Shown: positions 20,803 through 29,888, counted from the first letter of the stretch. The stretch is 64,000 bases of DNA from Terrisporobacter petrolearius (GCF_020748185.1 NZ_JAHZMO010000010.1:1-64000), one strand, 5' to 3'. Made by a program: numbers and translations. Notes: a model not told the origin generated them from the sequence alone.

Positions 20803-21348
20803 ATGAATTATTTTGTTATAGCCGACCCACTAAAATGCATTGGTTGCAGAACTTGTATGGTAGCTTGTGTTGTTGAACATAGCAAAGAAAATATATTCTA
20901 TCAAGACCCAAAGGATATAAATTTTAACCCTAAATTAGAAGTTGTAAAAAATGCTCAAGTTAGTGCTCCTATACAATGTAGACATTGTGAAGATGCCCCT
21001 TGTGCAAAAGCCTGTCCTCACAATGCTCTTACTAAAGAAGGTAATTCTATAGTTGTTAACGAAGAAAAATGTATAGGATGTAAAAACTGTATGCTTGCCT
21101 GTCCTTTTGGCGCTATTAACTTAAATGATACAGAAAAAGGAAAACTTATTAACTTAGAAAATATTCCAACTGATAAATTATTCTGTATAGAGAAAATGGT
21201 AGCCAATAAGTGTGATCTTTGTGGAAATTCAGAAGAAGGTCCTGCTTGTATAAAAGTATGTCCTACTTCTGCATTTAGAATTTTAACAGAAGAAGATTTG
21301 TCTACGTCTATAAAAAATAAAAGAAAATCTGCTACTGTAAGGCTATAA
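20803..21348 (+). CDS. hydN2: four-cluster ferredoxin subunit, HydN/HycB family (second copy)
   Basis: A 181-residue relative of the first copy with CIGCRTCMVAC, CRHCEDAPCAKAC, CIGCKNCMLAC and a final CDLCGNSEEGPACIKVC. It begins directly after the hydA stop codon and ends the operon before a bidirectional terminator. It differs from the first copy mainly in the 25-residue segment before the last cluster, suggesting different partners within the complex. The role in electron transfer is inferred from the family. Confidence 0.92.
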   Translation: MNYFVIADPLKCIGCRTCMVACVVEHSKENIFYQDPKDINFNPKLEVVKNAQVSAPIQCRHCEDAPCAKACPHNALTKEGNSIVVNEEKCIGCKNCMLACPFGAINLNDTEKGKLINLENIPTDKLFCIEKMVANKCDLCGNSEEGPACIKVCPTSAFRILTEEDLSTSIKNKRKSATVRL

Positions 21349-21366
21349 TTTCATTATTTTTTAATA

Positions 21367-21404
21367 AAAAATACTACCTTTTATTATACTAAAGGTAGTA
21401 TTTT
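21367..21404. terminator. bidirectional terminator between hydN2 and focA
   Basis: AAATACTACCTTT (about 21369-21381) pairs with AAAGGTAGTATTT (21391-21403) and has U-rich tails on both strands, between converging genes. Confidence 0.85.
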
Positions 21405-21425
21405 TATTTATAATTATATTCTCTA

Positions 21426-22220
21426 TTATGATTCTTGTTTAGAAACCTTAGGTTCTTCTTTTAAATATGCATAATTATACAAGAAAGGTATTATTATACC
21501 TCCCCCAATTATGTTTCCAATTGTTACAAATACTAAATTTTTTATTAATGCCGCCATAGTAACTTTAGCACCTAGTAACATTCCCATTGGAATAAAGAAC
21601 ATATTTGCCACGCTATGCTCAAATCCACATAGTACAAATAACATTATTGGGAACCAACAAGCAAATATTTTTGATACTATATCTTGAGCAGCTGTTGCAA
21701 GCCATACACCCAAAACAACTAAAATATTACATAAAATTCCTCTAAGTATTAATGTTGCAACATCCAAGGACGCTTTTCCCTCAGCTATCGCTATGGCTTT
21801 TGTGCCTGCATCTCCTCCTAAAACTCCTCCATAAAATACTATTAGTGCTAAAATTAAAGAGCCAACTAGGTTTGCTACCCACACTATGCTCCAATTTCTT
21901 AACATTTGTGATATTGTTATTTTTTTATTCATAACAGCCAATGTCATTAAGTTGTTACCAGTAAATAATTCTGCGCCTCCAATAACTACTAACATAAGTC
22001 CAACGGGAAAGACAAAAGCTCCCGCAAATTTAGCCAAACCTGGATCTATATTCCCTAGAGTTTGGCTTATTATTGTATTAGCTAATCCTCCGAATGCAAT
22101 ATACATACCTGCCAAAATTCCTAAATAAATCATTGGCGATGTTTTTAAGTTAGCTTTTCCCACGCCAACATTTATCATCGTATTAGCTATTTCCTTGGGT
22201 GTCAAAAATCTCTTCTCCAT
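21426..22220 (-). CDS. focA: formate/nitrite transporter family channel (FocA/FdhC)
   Basis: Pentameric channel family moving formate or nitrite across the membrane; here formate is most likely because of the neighbouring formate dehydrogenase module. The 264-residue protein has six hydrophobic segments and the family motif around GFEHSVANMFFIPMG (conserved central His). An AAGGGGGT site precedes the ATG at 22220. It is divergent from fdhD and convergent with hydN2. Confidence 0.92.
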   Translation of the reverse strand: MEKRFLTPKEIANTMINVGVGKANLKTSPMIYLGILAGMYIAFGGLANTIISQTLGNIDPGLAKFAGAFVFPVGLMLVVIGGAELFTGNNLMTLAVMNKKITISQMLRNWSIVWVANLVGSLILALIVFYGGVLGGDAGTKAIAIAEGKASLDVATLILRGILCNILVVLGVWLATAAQDIVSKIFACWFPIMLFVLCGFEHSVANMFFIPMGMLLGAKVTMAALIKNLVFVTIGNIIGGGIIIPFLYNYAYLKEEPKVSKQES

Positions 22221-22261
22221 AAAATTAACCCCCTTATTACAAGTTTATTACCTTTACATTA

Positions 22262-22270
22262 ATTATAGCA
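22262..22270 (-). promoter_or_regulatory. candidate extended -10 for focA
   Basis: TGCTATAAT on the minus strand (complement of 22262-22270), about 42 bases before the focA start. No convincing -35 accompanies it. Confidence 0.4.
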
Positions 22271-22448
22271 ATTTTTTAACGAAATATTTAGTTTTCTAAC
22301 ATGTATACATTATTCTTAATGCTAAAATAAATATTTTATTCGCCTATAAAGAAATTAAAACTGATACAATTAAAGTATCCAATAGGTGGCTCAATATAAA
22401 TCTTATCTACATTCACTCACACCATATTTTTTTATTAGGAGGTTTTTA

Positions 22449-23246
22449 ATGTCAAATTTAAGTAAAGAAATTGAAAATTATTTAGCAAATTACAAGTATG
22501 ATTATTCTTTTGAATTTCCATTAATAAAAGTTAATAATCTAGAAAGTGTTAATTATCAAGACACCATAGTCGCAGAATTCCCTCTAGGGATAGTTGTTAA
22601 TGGCAAATATGAAAATACATTTTTATGTTCACCATTTAAATTAAAAGAATTAGTTGTTGGATATCTATGTTCTAGAAATTTAATTAGCTGTAAAGAAGAT
22701 ATTTTAAATCTTAAAATAAATCATGATGAAAAAATTGCTTATGTAGATATTGATGATTCTAACTTTAATAATGATGAAAGCATTCTTTATCTAAATGAAT
22801 ATGATTTTTTAAAAGCTAATCCTATTTGTGATGATAATTTAACAATTACTGTTAGTGATATATATAAAACTATGGAAACTAATTTAAACTTATCTCAATT
22901 ATTTAAAAACACTGCTGGTGTTCATTGTGTTGGTATTTATGAAAATAATAAACTAGTAATTGCTTGTGAAGATGTAGCTAGACATAATGCTATGGATAAG
23001 GTTATAGGACATTGTATATTAAATGATATTCCATTAGATAATAAAATTATATTTGTCAGTGGTAGACTTTCTTTTGAGATGATAAAAAAAGCAGCAAGAG
23101 TTAAAGTTCCTGTTGTTGTTGCTAAATCTGCTACCACAAGTTTAGTAATAGAGACAGCGCAAAAGCTAAATATTACTTTGGTTGGATTTGTACGAGGTAC
23201 AAAAATGAATATTTACACTAATCCCCATAGAATATTATTCAAATAA
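22449..23246 (+). CDS. fdhD: formate dehydrogenase accessory protein, sulfurtransferase FdhD
   Basis: FdhD passes sulfur from a cysteine desulfurase to the bis-MGD cofactor of formate dehydrogenase. The frame extends upstream, but AGGAGG sits seven bases before the ATG at 22449, giving 265 aa. Family segments are clear (CSPFKLKELVVGYL, then CEDVARHNAMDKVIG near 175-190, and VVVAKSATTSLVIETA). The paired CxxC of E. coli FdhD is replaced by a single Cys (ANPICDDN), and the usual TGG-H segment reads TAGVHC. Both variations are worth noting for sulfur transfer. It is next to focA and follows the Sec-formate dehydrogenase operon. Confidence 0.93.
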   Translation: MSNLSKEIENYLANYKYDYSFEFPLIKVNNLESVNYQDTIVAEFPLGIVVNGKYENTFLCSPFKLKELVVGYLCSRNLISCKEDILNLKINHDEKIAYVDIDDSNFNNDESILYLNEYDFLKANPICDDNLTITVSDIYKTMETNLNLSQLFKNTAGVHCVGIYENNKLVIACEDVARHNAMDKVIGHCILNDIPLDNKIIFVSGRLSFEMIKKAARVKVPVVVAKSATTSLVIETAQKLNITLVGFVRGTKMNIYTNPHRILFK

Positions 23247-23253
23247 AAAAATA

Positions 23254-23291
23254 AAGAAAGACTGTATTTATATAAAAACACAGTCTTTCTT
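23254..23291. terminator. bidirectional terminator after fdhD and the MoeA/PBP gene
   Basis: AAGAAAGACTGT (23254-23265) pairs with ACAGTCTTTCTT (23280-23291). U-rich tails occur on both strands (TTCACTTTTT on plus, TTATTTTTTT on minus), between convergent genes. Confidence 0.8.
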
Positions 23292-23337
23292 CACTTTTTA
23301 GTGTAATCGTAAATACTACATAATGTTGATATCTTTT

Positions 23338-23376
23338 CATACATTTAAAAATAAATAATTTATTTTTAAGTGTATG
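23338..23376. repeat. long AT-rich inverted repeat
   Basis: CATACA (23338-23343) and TGTATG (23371-23376) close an almost perfect 18-bp stem around a short loop, in the gap between the fdhD terminator and the MoeA/PBP gene. It lacks a U-run; it may be a second folding element of the minus transcript. Confidence 0.5.
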
Positions 23377-23419
23377 ATTTGTAATTACTTTATATGTATT
23401 TTTATAAATGGTTATATTA

Positions 23420-25321
23420 TTATTTTATTCGCACTATTTCTCCCATATTTTTTAAATTATAGCCACCTAAATTTTCAACTCTCTTTCTAAAAGATTCTTT
23501 ATTTATTGTACTTAACAAATGCTCTATATATTGACTTTCTAACATATCCTCTCTCAACAATAAATCATAATTTTCCTCACAAATTGGTATAAAGTCTAAA
23601 TCAAAAATATGAGCTGCCGAATATACTCCTAATCCACAGTCTGCATCTCCATTATCTATAGCTTTTGCTAAAGACATATGAGTAAATTCTTCTCTTTCAT
23701 ATCCATTTATATCACTTTTCTTAATATTATCTTTCTTAATAAGATAATCAAATAAAATTCTTGTTCCAGAGCCTTTTTGTCTGTTTATGTATCTCACATT
23801 AACTAAATCTTTTATTGATTTAATATTTAGTGGGTTACCTTTTTTAACTATTAAACCTTGTGTTCTTTTTACTAATTTTATTAAGACTACATTTTGGTCT
23901 ATATATTTATTTATAAAAGGTATGTTGTAAGTTTCACTTTCTACATCAAATAAATGTATTGGTGATATATGACTTTCTCCTTTTTTTATTGATAATAAAC
24001 CTTGGAAACTGCCCACATGAGTAGAGCTTAAGTTAAGTTTACCAAAAGATTCTTTAATCAATTCATCGTTTATAATGTCCATAACTATATCATGACTTCC
24101 TATTGATATAATAGTGTTATTAATTTTACTTATATCTTTTAATAACTCTATTTCTACCTTTTCACCTTCGTCAATTCCTTCAACATTTTGAGGTACTCTA
24201 ATAACCCCGTCTGCATTTACCAAAGTAGTTATAGTACCTGCACCTCTTTTTATTGGTGTTGCCACATATTGATTATTTATTAATCCTAATTTTACTCTAA
24301 CAAATTCTTCATATTTTAAAGTACTCATAACTCTTTTACTAAGTGTTGCTTCTATTATTTCTTTTTTAGCGACTTCCTTATATATGGACTTTCTAATTAC
24401 AGGTTTTACGATATTTTCCATAACAACCCAAGCAGAAACTGGATACCCCGGTATTCCTACTACAGCTTTATTATTTATTTTACCTAAAATAGCCGGTTTT
24501 CCTGGTTTTATTGCTAAACCATGAATGCAGACTTCTCCAAGTTCTTGTATTATATCATAAGTAAAATCTTCTCTTCCTTGAGATGAGCCAGCATTAATAA
24601 GAACCATATCACATTCATCTAATGCTTTTAATACACTATTTTTTATTTTTTCATAATTATCTTCTACTATTGGGTATATTACTGGAGCTGCTTCATACTC
24701 TAATACTAAACCTTCAAATAATCTAGAATTAAACTCTATAATATCTCCAATTTTAGGAGTTGTGTGTCTGTCTATTAACTCAGTTCCTGTAGGAATTATT
24801 CCAACCTTAAATTCCTTAAAAACTTGTATTTTATCTATTTTGCCACTTATCATAGAACCAATATCTTGAGGTCTTATTGTATGAAAAGATGGAATAATCA
24901 TTTCTTTTTCTACAACATCTTCACCTAGGCATCTTACATGTTGCCAAGGTATAGTTGGTTTAATTATTTTCACACTATTTTCTTCTTTTTCAAGTAAATC
25001 TTCAACCATAATTACTGCATCAAATTCCTTTGGTATAGGATCACCTGTATCAACTACCATATAGTCTTTACTTTCTTCCAATGTAATCATATTTTGTTCA
25101 TTAGCTAAAAAAGTTGACTCTGCTTTTACTGCTATTCCATCCATTGCTGAGCAATTATAAAAAGGTGCTGATAGGTTTGCATAAATTGCTTCACTACTCA
25201 TTCTATTAAGTGATTTTTCTACATCAATATACTCTGTTTCTCTAAGTTTATTAATATCTAAAAACTCACAATACTTTTCAATTCCTTCTTGTAAAGGTAT
25301 ATTTGACAAATATTTTCCCAT
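23420..25321 (-). CDS. MoeA-family molybdopterin molybdotransferase fused to a PBP-like domain
   Basis: The first ~405 residues are MoeA: SAMDGIAV near the start (as SAMDGI), TGDPIP, IPTGTEL, NAGSSQGRED and GIPGYPVSAW. MoeA inserts Mo or W into adenylated molybdopterin. Residues about 410-633 form a periplasmic-binding-protein-like domain (family PF12727 type), with NRQKGSGTRILFDYL and DADCGLGVYSAA, as seen in other MoeA fusions and in metal-oxyanion sensing proteins. The 633-residue form is longer than plain MoeA (about 400). It is the last gene of a three-gene operon (compact AOR-like protein, MoeA, this gene), 16 bp after the second MoeA. The fused domain may bind the metal oxyanion (inference). 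Confidence 0.85.
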   Translation of the reverse strand: MGKYLSNIPLQEGIEKYCEFLDINKLRETEYIDVEKSLNRMSSEAIYANLSAPFYNCSAMDGIAVKAESTFLANEQNMITLEESKDYMVVDTGDPIPKEFDAVIMVEDLLEKEENSVKIIKPTIPWQHVRCLGEDVVEKEMIIPSFHTIRPQDIGSMISGKIDKIQVFKEFKVGIIPTGTELIDRHTTPKIGDIIEFNSRLFEGLVLEYEAAPVIYPIVEDNYEKIKNSVLKALDECDMVLINAGSSQGREDFTYDIIQELGEVCIHGLAIKPGKPAILGKINNKAVVGIPGYPVSAWVVMENIVKPVIRKSIYKEVAKKEIIEATLSKRVMSTLKYEEFVRVKLGLINNQYVATPIKRGAGTITTLVNADGVIRVPQNVEGIDEGEKVEIELLKDISKINNTIISIGSHDIVMDIINDELIKESFGKLNLSSTHVGSFQGLLSIKKGESHISPIHLFDVESETYNIPFINKYIDQNVVLIKLVKRTQGLIVKKGNPLNIKSIKDLVNVRYINRQKGSGTRILFDYLIKKDNIKKSDINGYEREEFTHMSLAKAIDNGDADCGLGVYSAAHIFDLDFIPICEENYDLLLREDMLESQYIEHLLSTINKESFRKRVENLGGYNLKNMGEIVRIK

Positions 25322-25337
25322 GATATTCTCCCCTTAA

Positions 25338-26561
25338 TTAAAATAAATTCACTTTTACAATTTCACCCTTATGTATACCTTCTAATTCTCTATCTATCTT
25401 TAAATATCCATCACAATATGCAAAATGTTTAATCACACTTGATTTTGCAAATATTGGTATGCATATTAATTTTCCATTTTCTTCTTTTATATCTACAGCT
25501 ATATATTCTTCTCTTCCTTTTGATTTATGATAATTATAAGCAAACTCACATAAAATAAATTTATTATCTTTTTTCACATTAAATAAAGATAATATGAAAG
25601 GTTTAACTATGGCTTCTACTACAAATCCACACGAAAGTGGATGACCTGGAAGACCTAATACTAATTTATCATTAACACTTGCTACTATTGTGGGTTTTCC
25701 TGGCTTTATAGCTATACCTTCTATTAATACTTTGCTATTTGAGAATGATTGTATTGCTCTTATGGTTTCATCTTTTTTCCCTACAGAGCTACCTCCTGAT
25801 ATTAAGACCATATCACATTCATTAATGGCCTTATCCATTAGTTTTATTATTTCTTCTAAGTTATCTTTAGCTGGAGGATATATTATTGGTTCACATGAAA
25901 TTTTACTTAGCTGTCCATAAAGCATATAAGAATTAATATCTTTTATCTTTGCATCTCTTATTTCTTCATTTGGATATAATATTTCATCGCCTGTAGAAAT
26001 TATGCCTACAACTACTTTTCTATATACTGGTATACGACTTATATTTGCTCCTGCTAATACGCCTATATCTCTTTCATTAATAAGATGTCCTCTTTCATAA
26101 ATTATTTCTTTTTCTTTTATGTCTTCACCTATTTCCACAATTTTATCATTTAGTGATACACCTTTTTCAATTAAAACAGTATCTTCTCCTAGTTTTTCAG
26201 CATACTCTATCATAACTACGCCTTCAGCATTAGCTGGTACCATTCCTCCAGTAGGAACATAGACTGCTTCTTCTAGGTCTAATACTTTATCACATATTTC
26301 TCCCATATAACTTTCACCTATTAAATTCAATGGTACTGGATTCGATTCACTTGCTAAAAAAACATCTTTTGCTAGTACTGCATATCCATCTACTAAAGAT
26401 TTTCTAAAATGTGGAACATTAATCTCTGATTTTATATCTTGGCTAATATATCTATTTACACTATTTAAAATACTAACTTCTTCCTCTCTTAATTTAAACG
26501 AAAAGTTATCTTTCATTACATTAAGTGCCTCTTTGGTGCTTACTACATCAAATAGCTTCAT
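25338..26561 (-). CDS. moeA: MoeA-family molybdopterin molybdotransferase
   Basis: Metal insertion into molybdopterin-AMP. Standard MoeA motifs in order: RKSLVDGYAV, PTGGMVP, ISTGDEIL, SGGSSVGKKDE, GLPGHPLSCG. Two Met codons are close together (26567 and 26561); the AAGGGGG site directly touches the first, so the second at 26559-26561, with six-base spacing, is preferred (407 aa). It lies between the compact AOR-like gene and the MoeA/PBP fusion. In organisms using both metals, separate MoeA paralogues are thought to discriminate Mo from W; which metal this one serves is not readable from sequence. Confidence 0.9.
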   Translation of the reverse strand: MKLFDVVSTKEALNVMKDNFSFKLREEEVSILNSVNRYISQDIKSEINVPHFRKSLVDGYAVLAKDVFLASESNPVPLNLIGESYMGEICDKVLDLEEAVYVPTGGMVPANAEGVVMIEYAEKLGEDTVLIEKGVSLNDKIVEIGEDIKEKEIIYERGHLINERDIGVLAGANISRIPVYRKVVVGIISTGDEILYPNEEIRDAKIKDINSYMLYGQLSKISCEPIIYPPAKDNLEEIIKLMDKAINECDMVLISGGSSVGKKDETIRAIQSFSNSKVLIEGIAIKPGKPTIVASVNDKLVLGLPGHPLSCGFVVEAIVKPFILSLFNVKKDNKFILCEFAYNYHKSKGREEYIAVDIKEENGKLICIPIFAKSSVIKHFAYCDGYLKIDRELEGIHKGEIVKVNLF

Positions 26562-26579
26562 ATTCATCCCCCTTAAATT

Positions 26580-27542
26580 TTAACTTTCAGCTAACTCAAT
26601 CAATTCTTGTAATTCATCCCTTGTTAATATATCTTTATTTATTAAAAATCTACAAAATCCTAATTGATCAAATATATTTTCTTCATTTTTACTTTTATTT
26701 TTTAAATTAGGCTGTACTTTATATTGACTTGGATTTTTTATCATCTTATGGGCTAAGTTATAAATATCTTCTTCTTCAAAAAAATTGGCAAATGTAATAC
26801 TATCCATACCATACTCATTACATAAATCATCAATTTCTTCAGCTTTTTTCTTGTCTATTCCTTTTTTAATGAGTTTTTTTATTGATGTACTTTCACAATT
26901 TATATTGCATCCATAACAACTATTTTCATCTGAAAAATATGAAGTTAAATCATCTTTATTTAATCTATCATTTATTTTCCTATTAATATTATTTAAAATA
27001 ATTTCGTCCTTAAATTTTAAAACTTCCCCTTTTTTTACTACAATAGCTTTAAGATTTTTATCTCCCATAATTTTGCCTAGGCCATCTTTACCACAAGATT
27101 TTTTTTCGCCAAACATTATTTTTGAAAAGTCTAGTTTACAAGCTCCCGCTGTAGATATGCTACATACCTCTATATCATCTTCTCCTAGCATTTTTTTTAT
27201 AGTTTCTTTACTATCCTTATAGTTCATAAAAAAAATATCTTTAGCATCATAAATTTCAACAAAATCCTTGTTAATATAAATAAATACAGGTGAGTATGAT
27301 TTACCTTTAATCTTCACAAGATCATAATTATTACATTTTAAATAATGAGAAAAAAATCCACCGGCTTTTGATTTTATGTCATTTGAAAAAACTTCAATTC
27401 TATTCACACCTATAATATTATATCCACTTAATAAAGATGTAGAAAAACTTAAATCATCCTTTTCACTTGTTTCTCCATGATTGTTTATATACTTTACATT
27501 CGTTTCTTTACTTTCTAAATCTACTATTAACTGTCTTCTCAA
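26580..27542 (-). CDS. compact AOR-like protein retaining cluster cysteines, lacking much of the enzyme
   Basis: A 320-residue protein related to tungsten aldehyde:ferredoxin oxidoreductase (full-length copy at 31434-33269 is 611 aa). The N-terminal part aligns (GGFFSHYLK; CGKDGLGKIMGDKNLKAIVVKK). The [4Fe-4S] ligands align: CYGCNINC and the Cys of DQLGFC match CHRCPIAC and DSMGLC. Both DxxGLxx-type pterin motifs survive, as EYGMDS and DQLGFC. The segment of about 150 residues between them in AOR is cut to about 49, and GPEYET and the YDPRG...GHG region with the substrate-side Glu/His are gone. AGAGGTGG precedes TTG 27542, the chosen start; a GTG three codons earlier overlaps that site. Probably not an aldehyde oxidase; perhaps a cofactor chaperone or sensor. 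Confidence 0.7.
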   Translation of the reverse strand: MRRQLIVDLESKETNVKYINNHGETSEKDDLSFSTSLLSGYNIIGVNRIEVFSNDIKSKAGGFFSHYLKCNNYDLVKIKGKSYSPVFIYINKDFVEIYDAKDIFFMNYKDSKETIKKMLGEDDIEVCSISTAGACKLDFSKIMFGEKKSCGKDGLGKIMGDKNLKAIVVKKGEVLKFKDEIILNNINRKINDRLNKDDLTSYFSDENSCYGCNINCESTSIKKLIKKGIDKKKAEEIDDLCNEYGMDSITFANFFEEEDIYNLAHKMIKNPSQYKVQPNLKNKSKNEENIFDQLGFCRFLINKDILTRDELQELIELAES

Positions 27543-27593
27543 ATAATCCACCTCTACAAATATTTATTATAAATATAATATTCTACTTTTATT

Positions 27594-27634
27594 AAAAAAA
27601 CCCTGTCTTTAAATGTAGAAATTTAAAGACAGGG
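27594..27634 (-). terminator. strong terminator of the tupBCA operon
   Basis: CCCTGTCTTTAAAT (27601-27614) pairs perfectly with ATTTAAAGACAGGG (27621-27634), followed on the minus strand by seven U. It separates tupA from the compact AOR-like gene and so isolates the two operons. Confidence 0.9.
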
Positions 27635-27648
27635 CTCTTATTTATATA

Positions 27649-28494
27649 TTATTCAAATACAAAGAATAAAGGTTCACCATATTTTTTCACACCATACTCT
27701 TTTATTTGATTTTGTACATCTTCTGACTTATAGTACTCAACTAATTTATTTGTTATCTCCTCTTTTTCTTTATCTAAATCGCTTATTGTTACTATGCTAT
27801 AAATATTTTTCAAGCTATTATCTGCATCTTTCACTACTTCTAAATCTAAATTTTCTCTAGTTGCTAAGAAAGTACCTATATCAGTTAAGCAATATGCTTT
27901 CATTTCACTTGCCATTTGTAAAGTGGCTGCCATTCCTTTACCTACTTCATTGTAGTTTTTAAAGTTATTTTTTGTTCCACTTTCTTTCCATAAACTTTTT
28001 TCTTTAGTATGAGTTCCTGATTCATCCCCTCTTGACACAAATGCTAAATTATTATCACTTATGTATTTAAATGCTTCTGATGCACTTAATTTAGATATTT
28101 TTTTGTTATTTGAATCATCCTTTGGACCTACTATTATAAAATAGTTATACATTATTTCAGTTCTGTCTATTCCATATCCTGCTTTTATAAATTCCTCTTC
28201 TTTTTGCTTAGCATGAACAAATAGTATATCTGCATCCTTTGACTTTCCAAGCTCTAAAGCTTCCCCTGTACCTTTTGCAACAACATTTACTTTTACCCCA
28301 TTTTCTTTTTCAAATCCTTTTAATGTTTCCGCTAAAAATCCTGTATCATCTAAACTTGTTGTTGTTACTAATGTTATTTCTTTTACTGTAGATACTTCTT
28401 CTTTGTTTGTATCATCAGTACTTGTAGAAGAACATCCTACCATAAACATAGAAATCATCGTGGCTGCTATAATACTTACTATTCCTCTCTTCAT
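27649..28494 (-). CDS. tupA: tungstate ABC transporter substrate-binding lipoprotein
   Basis: Captures tungstate outside the membrane for TupBC. A lipoprotein signal peptide with lipobox MVGC ends near residue 21 (FMVGCSSTST). TTTSLDDTGF close to the mature N-terminus is the TupA family signature, as are KGTGEALELG and DILFVHAKQKEEEF; the R-x2-ESGTHTKEK-type segment (RGDESGTHTKEKSLWKESG) follows. Length of 281 aa fits. The family is known to be highly selective for tungstate over molybdate. Third gene of tupB-tupC-tupA; the usual order puts tupA first. A strong terminator follows. Confidence 0.93.
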   Translation of the reverse strand: MKRGIVSIIAATMISMFMVGCSSTSTDDTNKEEVSTVKEITLVTTTSLDDTGFLAETLKGFEKENGVKVNVVAKGTGEALELGKSKDADILFVHAKQKEEEFIKAGYGIDRTEIMYNYFIIVGPKDDSNNKKISKLSASEAFKYISDNNLAFVSRGDESGTHTKEKSLWKESGTKNNFKNYNEVGKGMAATLQMASEMKAYCLTDIGTFLATRENLDLEVVKDADNSLKNIYSIVTISDLDKEKEEITNKLVEYYKSEDVQNQIKEYGVKKYGEPLFFVFE

Positions 28495-28566
28495 TAAAAA
28501 TCCCCCTTAAACAAAAAATTTTATCTATAGAAAAATCATAAAAATTTATCTATCCGAACAATTTAA

Positions 28567-29232
28567 TTACAAGATTCTCTTAAAAAATTCTACAGAGTTA
28601 TATATTCCCACCAAATCTAAATTTTCCATAAATATAATTTTCTCTCCAATTTTTCTTGCTTGTATAAAGTCATGTGTAACTAATACAACAGCTCGATTTT
28701 CTTGTTTCAATAATTTAATTTTCTTTTCTACAAGTTCCCTTGTTTCAAAATCTAAACTTGCCATAGGTTCATCTAATAAAATATAGTCTTTATTTAATAA
28801 TAAAGTCCTTATAAATTGTGCTTTTGCTTGTTCACCCCCGGAGAGTTTTTTAATATCTGTTTTTAGTTTATTCTCCAATTTAAACTCACTTATTAATTTA
28901 TTTAGTTGGTTCTTATCTAGTAAATTTTTATTTTGGCTATATTTATAAATATAATCAAAATTTTCTTGTAAGGTTCCTCTTAAAAAACAAACTTTTTGAG
29001 GATTATATGATATGTAGCTTTGACATACTTCCGAGGAGAAGCCCTTTGACTCTATATCTATTTCTCCATTATCATAATTCGTAAGATTGTATAGTATTTT
29101 TAATAAAGTACTTTTACCACTTCCATTATGACCTATTATAGTATAAATATATCCTTTTTTAATTTCTAAATTATTTATTCTTAATGGTTTTTGATATTTT
29201 ATTTTTTTCTCTATATTTTTTATTTTAATCAT
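28567..29232 (-). CDS. tupC: tungstate ABC transporter ATP-binding protein
   Basis: Energises TupB. Walker A GHNGSGKS, Q-loop at SYNPQ, signature LSGGEQAK, Walker B YILLDEP and the switch His in LVTHD are all present in 221 residues. It lies 14 bases after tupB. There is no C-terminal regulatory extension. Specificity comes from the TupA partner. Confidence 0.92.
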   Translation of the reverse strand: MIKIKNIEKKIKYQKPLRINNLEIKKGYIYTIIGHNGSGKSTLLKILYNLTNYDNGEIDIESKGFSSEVCQSYISYNPQKVCFLRGTLQENFDYIYKYSQNKNLLDKNQLNKLISEFKLENKLKTDIKKLSGGEQAKAQFIRTLLLNKDYILLDEPMASLDFETRELVEKKIKLLKQENRAVVLVTHDFIQARKIGEKIIFMENLDLVGIYNSVEFFKRIL

Positions 29233-29246
29233 AAACCCACTCCAAG

Positions 29247-29888
29247 CTATTCATCTCTTTGTAATCTTCTAATAAAATAAGTAGACAAAAATGAAATAGA
29301 TATTAGTATTGCTGCAATCATTAAAGATTCATCAAAATTACCCATTGATGTAGACTGCGCTATATATGTTGTCATCACTCTAGTTTTGCCTCTTACATTT
29401 CCTCCTACTAACATTACTGCTCCCACTTCTGATATCCCTCTACTAAAAGTAGCTATAATCACAGTTATGATATTATACTTTATTTCTCTGATAAATATAA
29501 TAATCGTGTCTTTTTTACTCGCCTGAAGTATCTTACATGTATCTAATATATCCTCCCCAAATTTTTTTAAGAAGTCTAGAGTTAAACTCATACAAATTGG
29601 AATTAATAAAAAAACTTGAGCTATTATCATAGCTTTTGATGTAAATAGTAATTGGAATTCTCCTAAAGGACCTCTTCGTGATAACAGCAAAAATACAATT
29701 AATCCCATAATAACTGGCGGAGTACTCATTAATGAATTTACTACTGTTATAACTGCCTTCTTAAAAGCAAAATTATTCAAATATATCAATATACTTAGAA
29801 ATACACCTATAATAATAGCTATACATGTTGCTGTTACTGTAACATATAAGGATCTAATTACAATTTCAATTACTTCCATCATTTCCAT
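29247..29888 (-). CDS. tupB: tungstate ABC transporter permease
   Basis: Membrane component of the tungstate importer: 213 residues, about five to six hydrophobic segments and the inner-membrane EAA-like loop around SRGISEVGAVMLVGGNV. An AGGAGAGG site precedes the ATG. First gene of the tupB-tupC-tupA operon. It follows an AraC-type gene that lies 90 bases upstream on the same strand. Confidence 0.92.
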   Translation of the reverse strand: MEMMEVIEIVIRSLYVTVTATCIAIIIGVFLSILIYLNNFAFKKAVITVVNSLMSTPPVIMGLIVFLLLSRRGPLGEFQLLFTSKAMIIAQVFLLIPICMSLTLDFLKKFGEDILDTCKILQASKKDTIIIFIREIKYNIITVIIATFSRGISEVGAVMLVGGNVRGKTRVMTTYIAQSTSMGNFDESLMIAAILISISFLSTYFIRRLQRDE

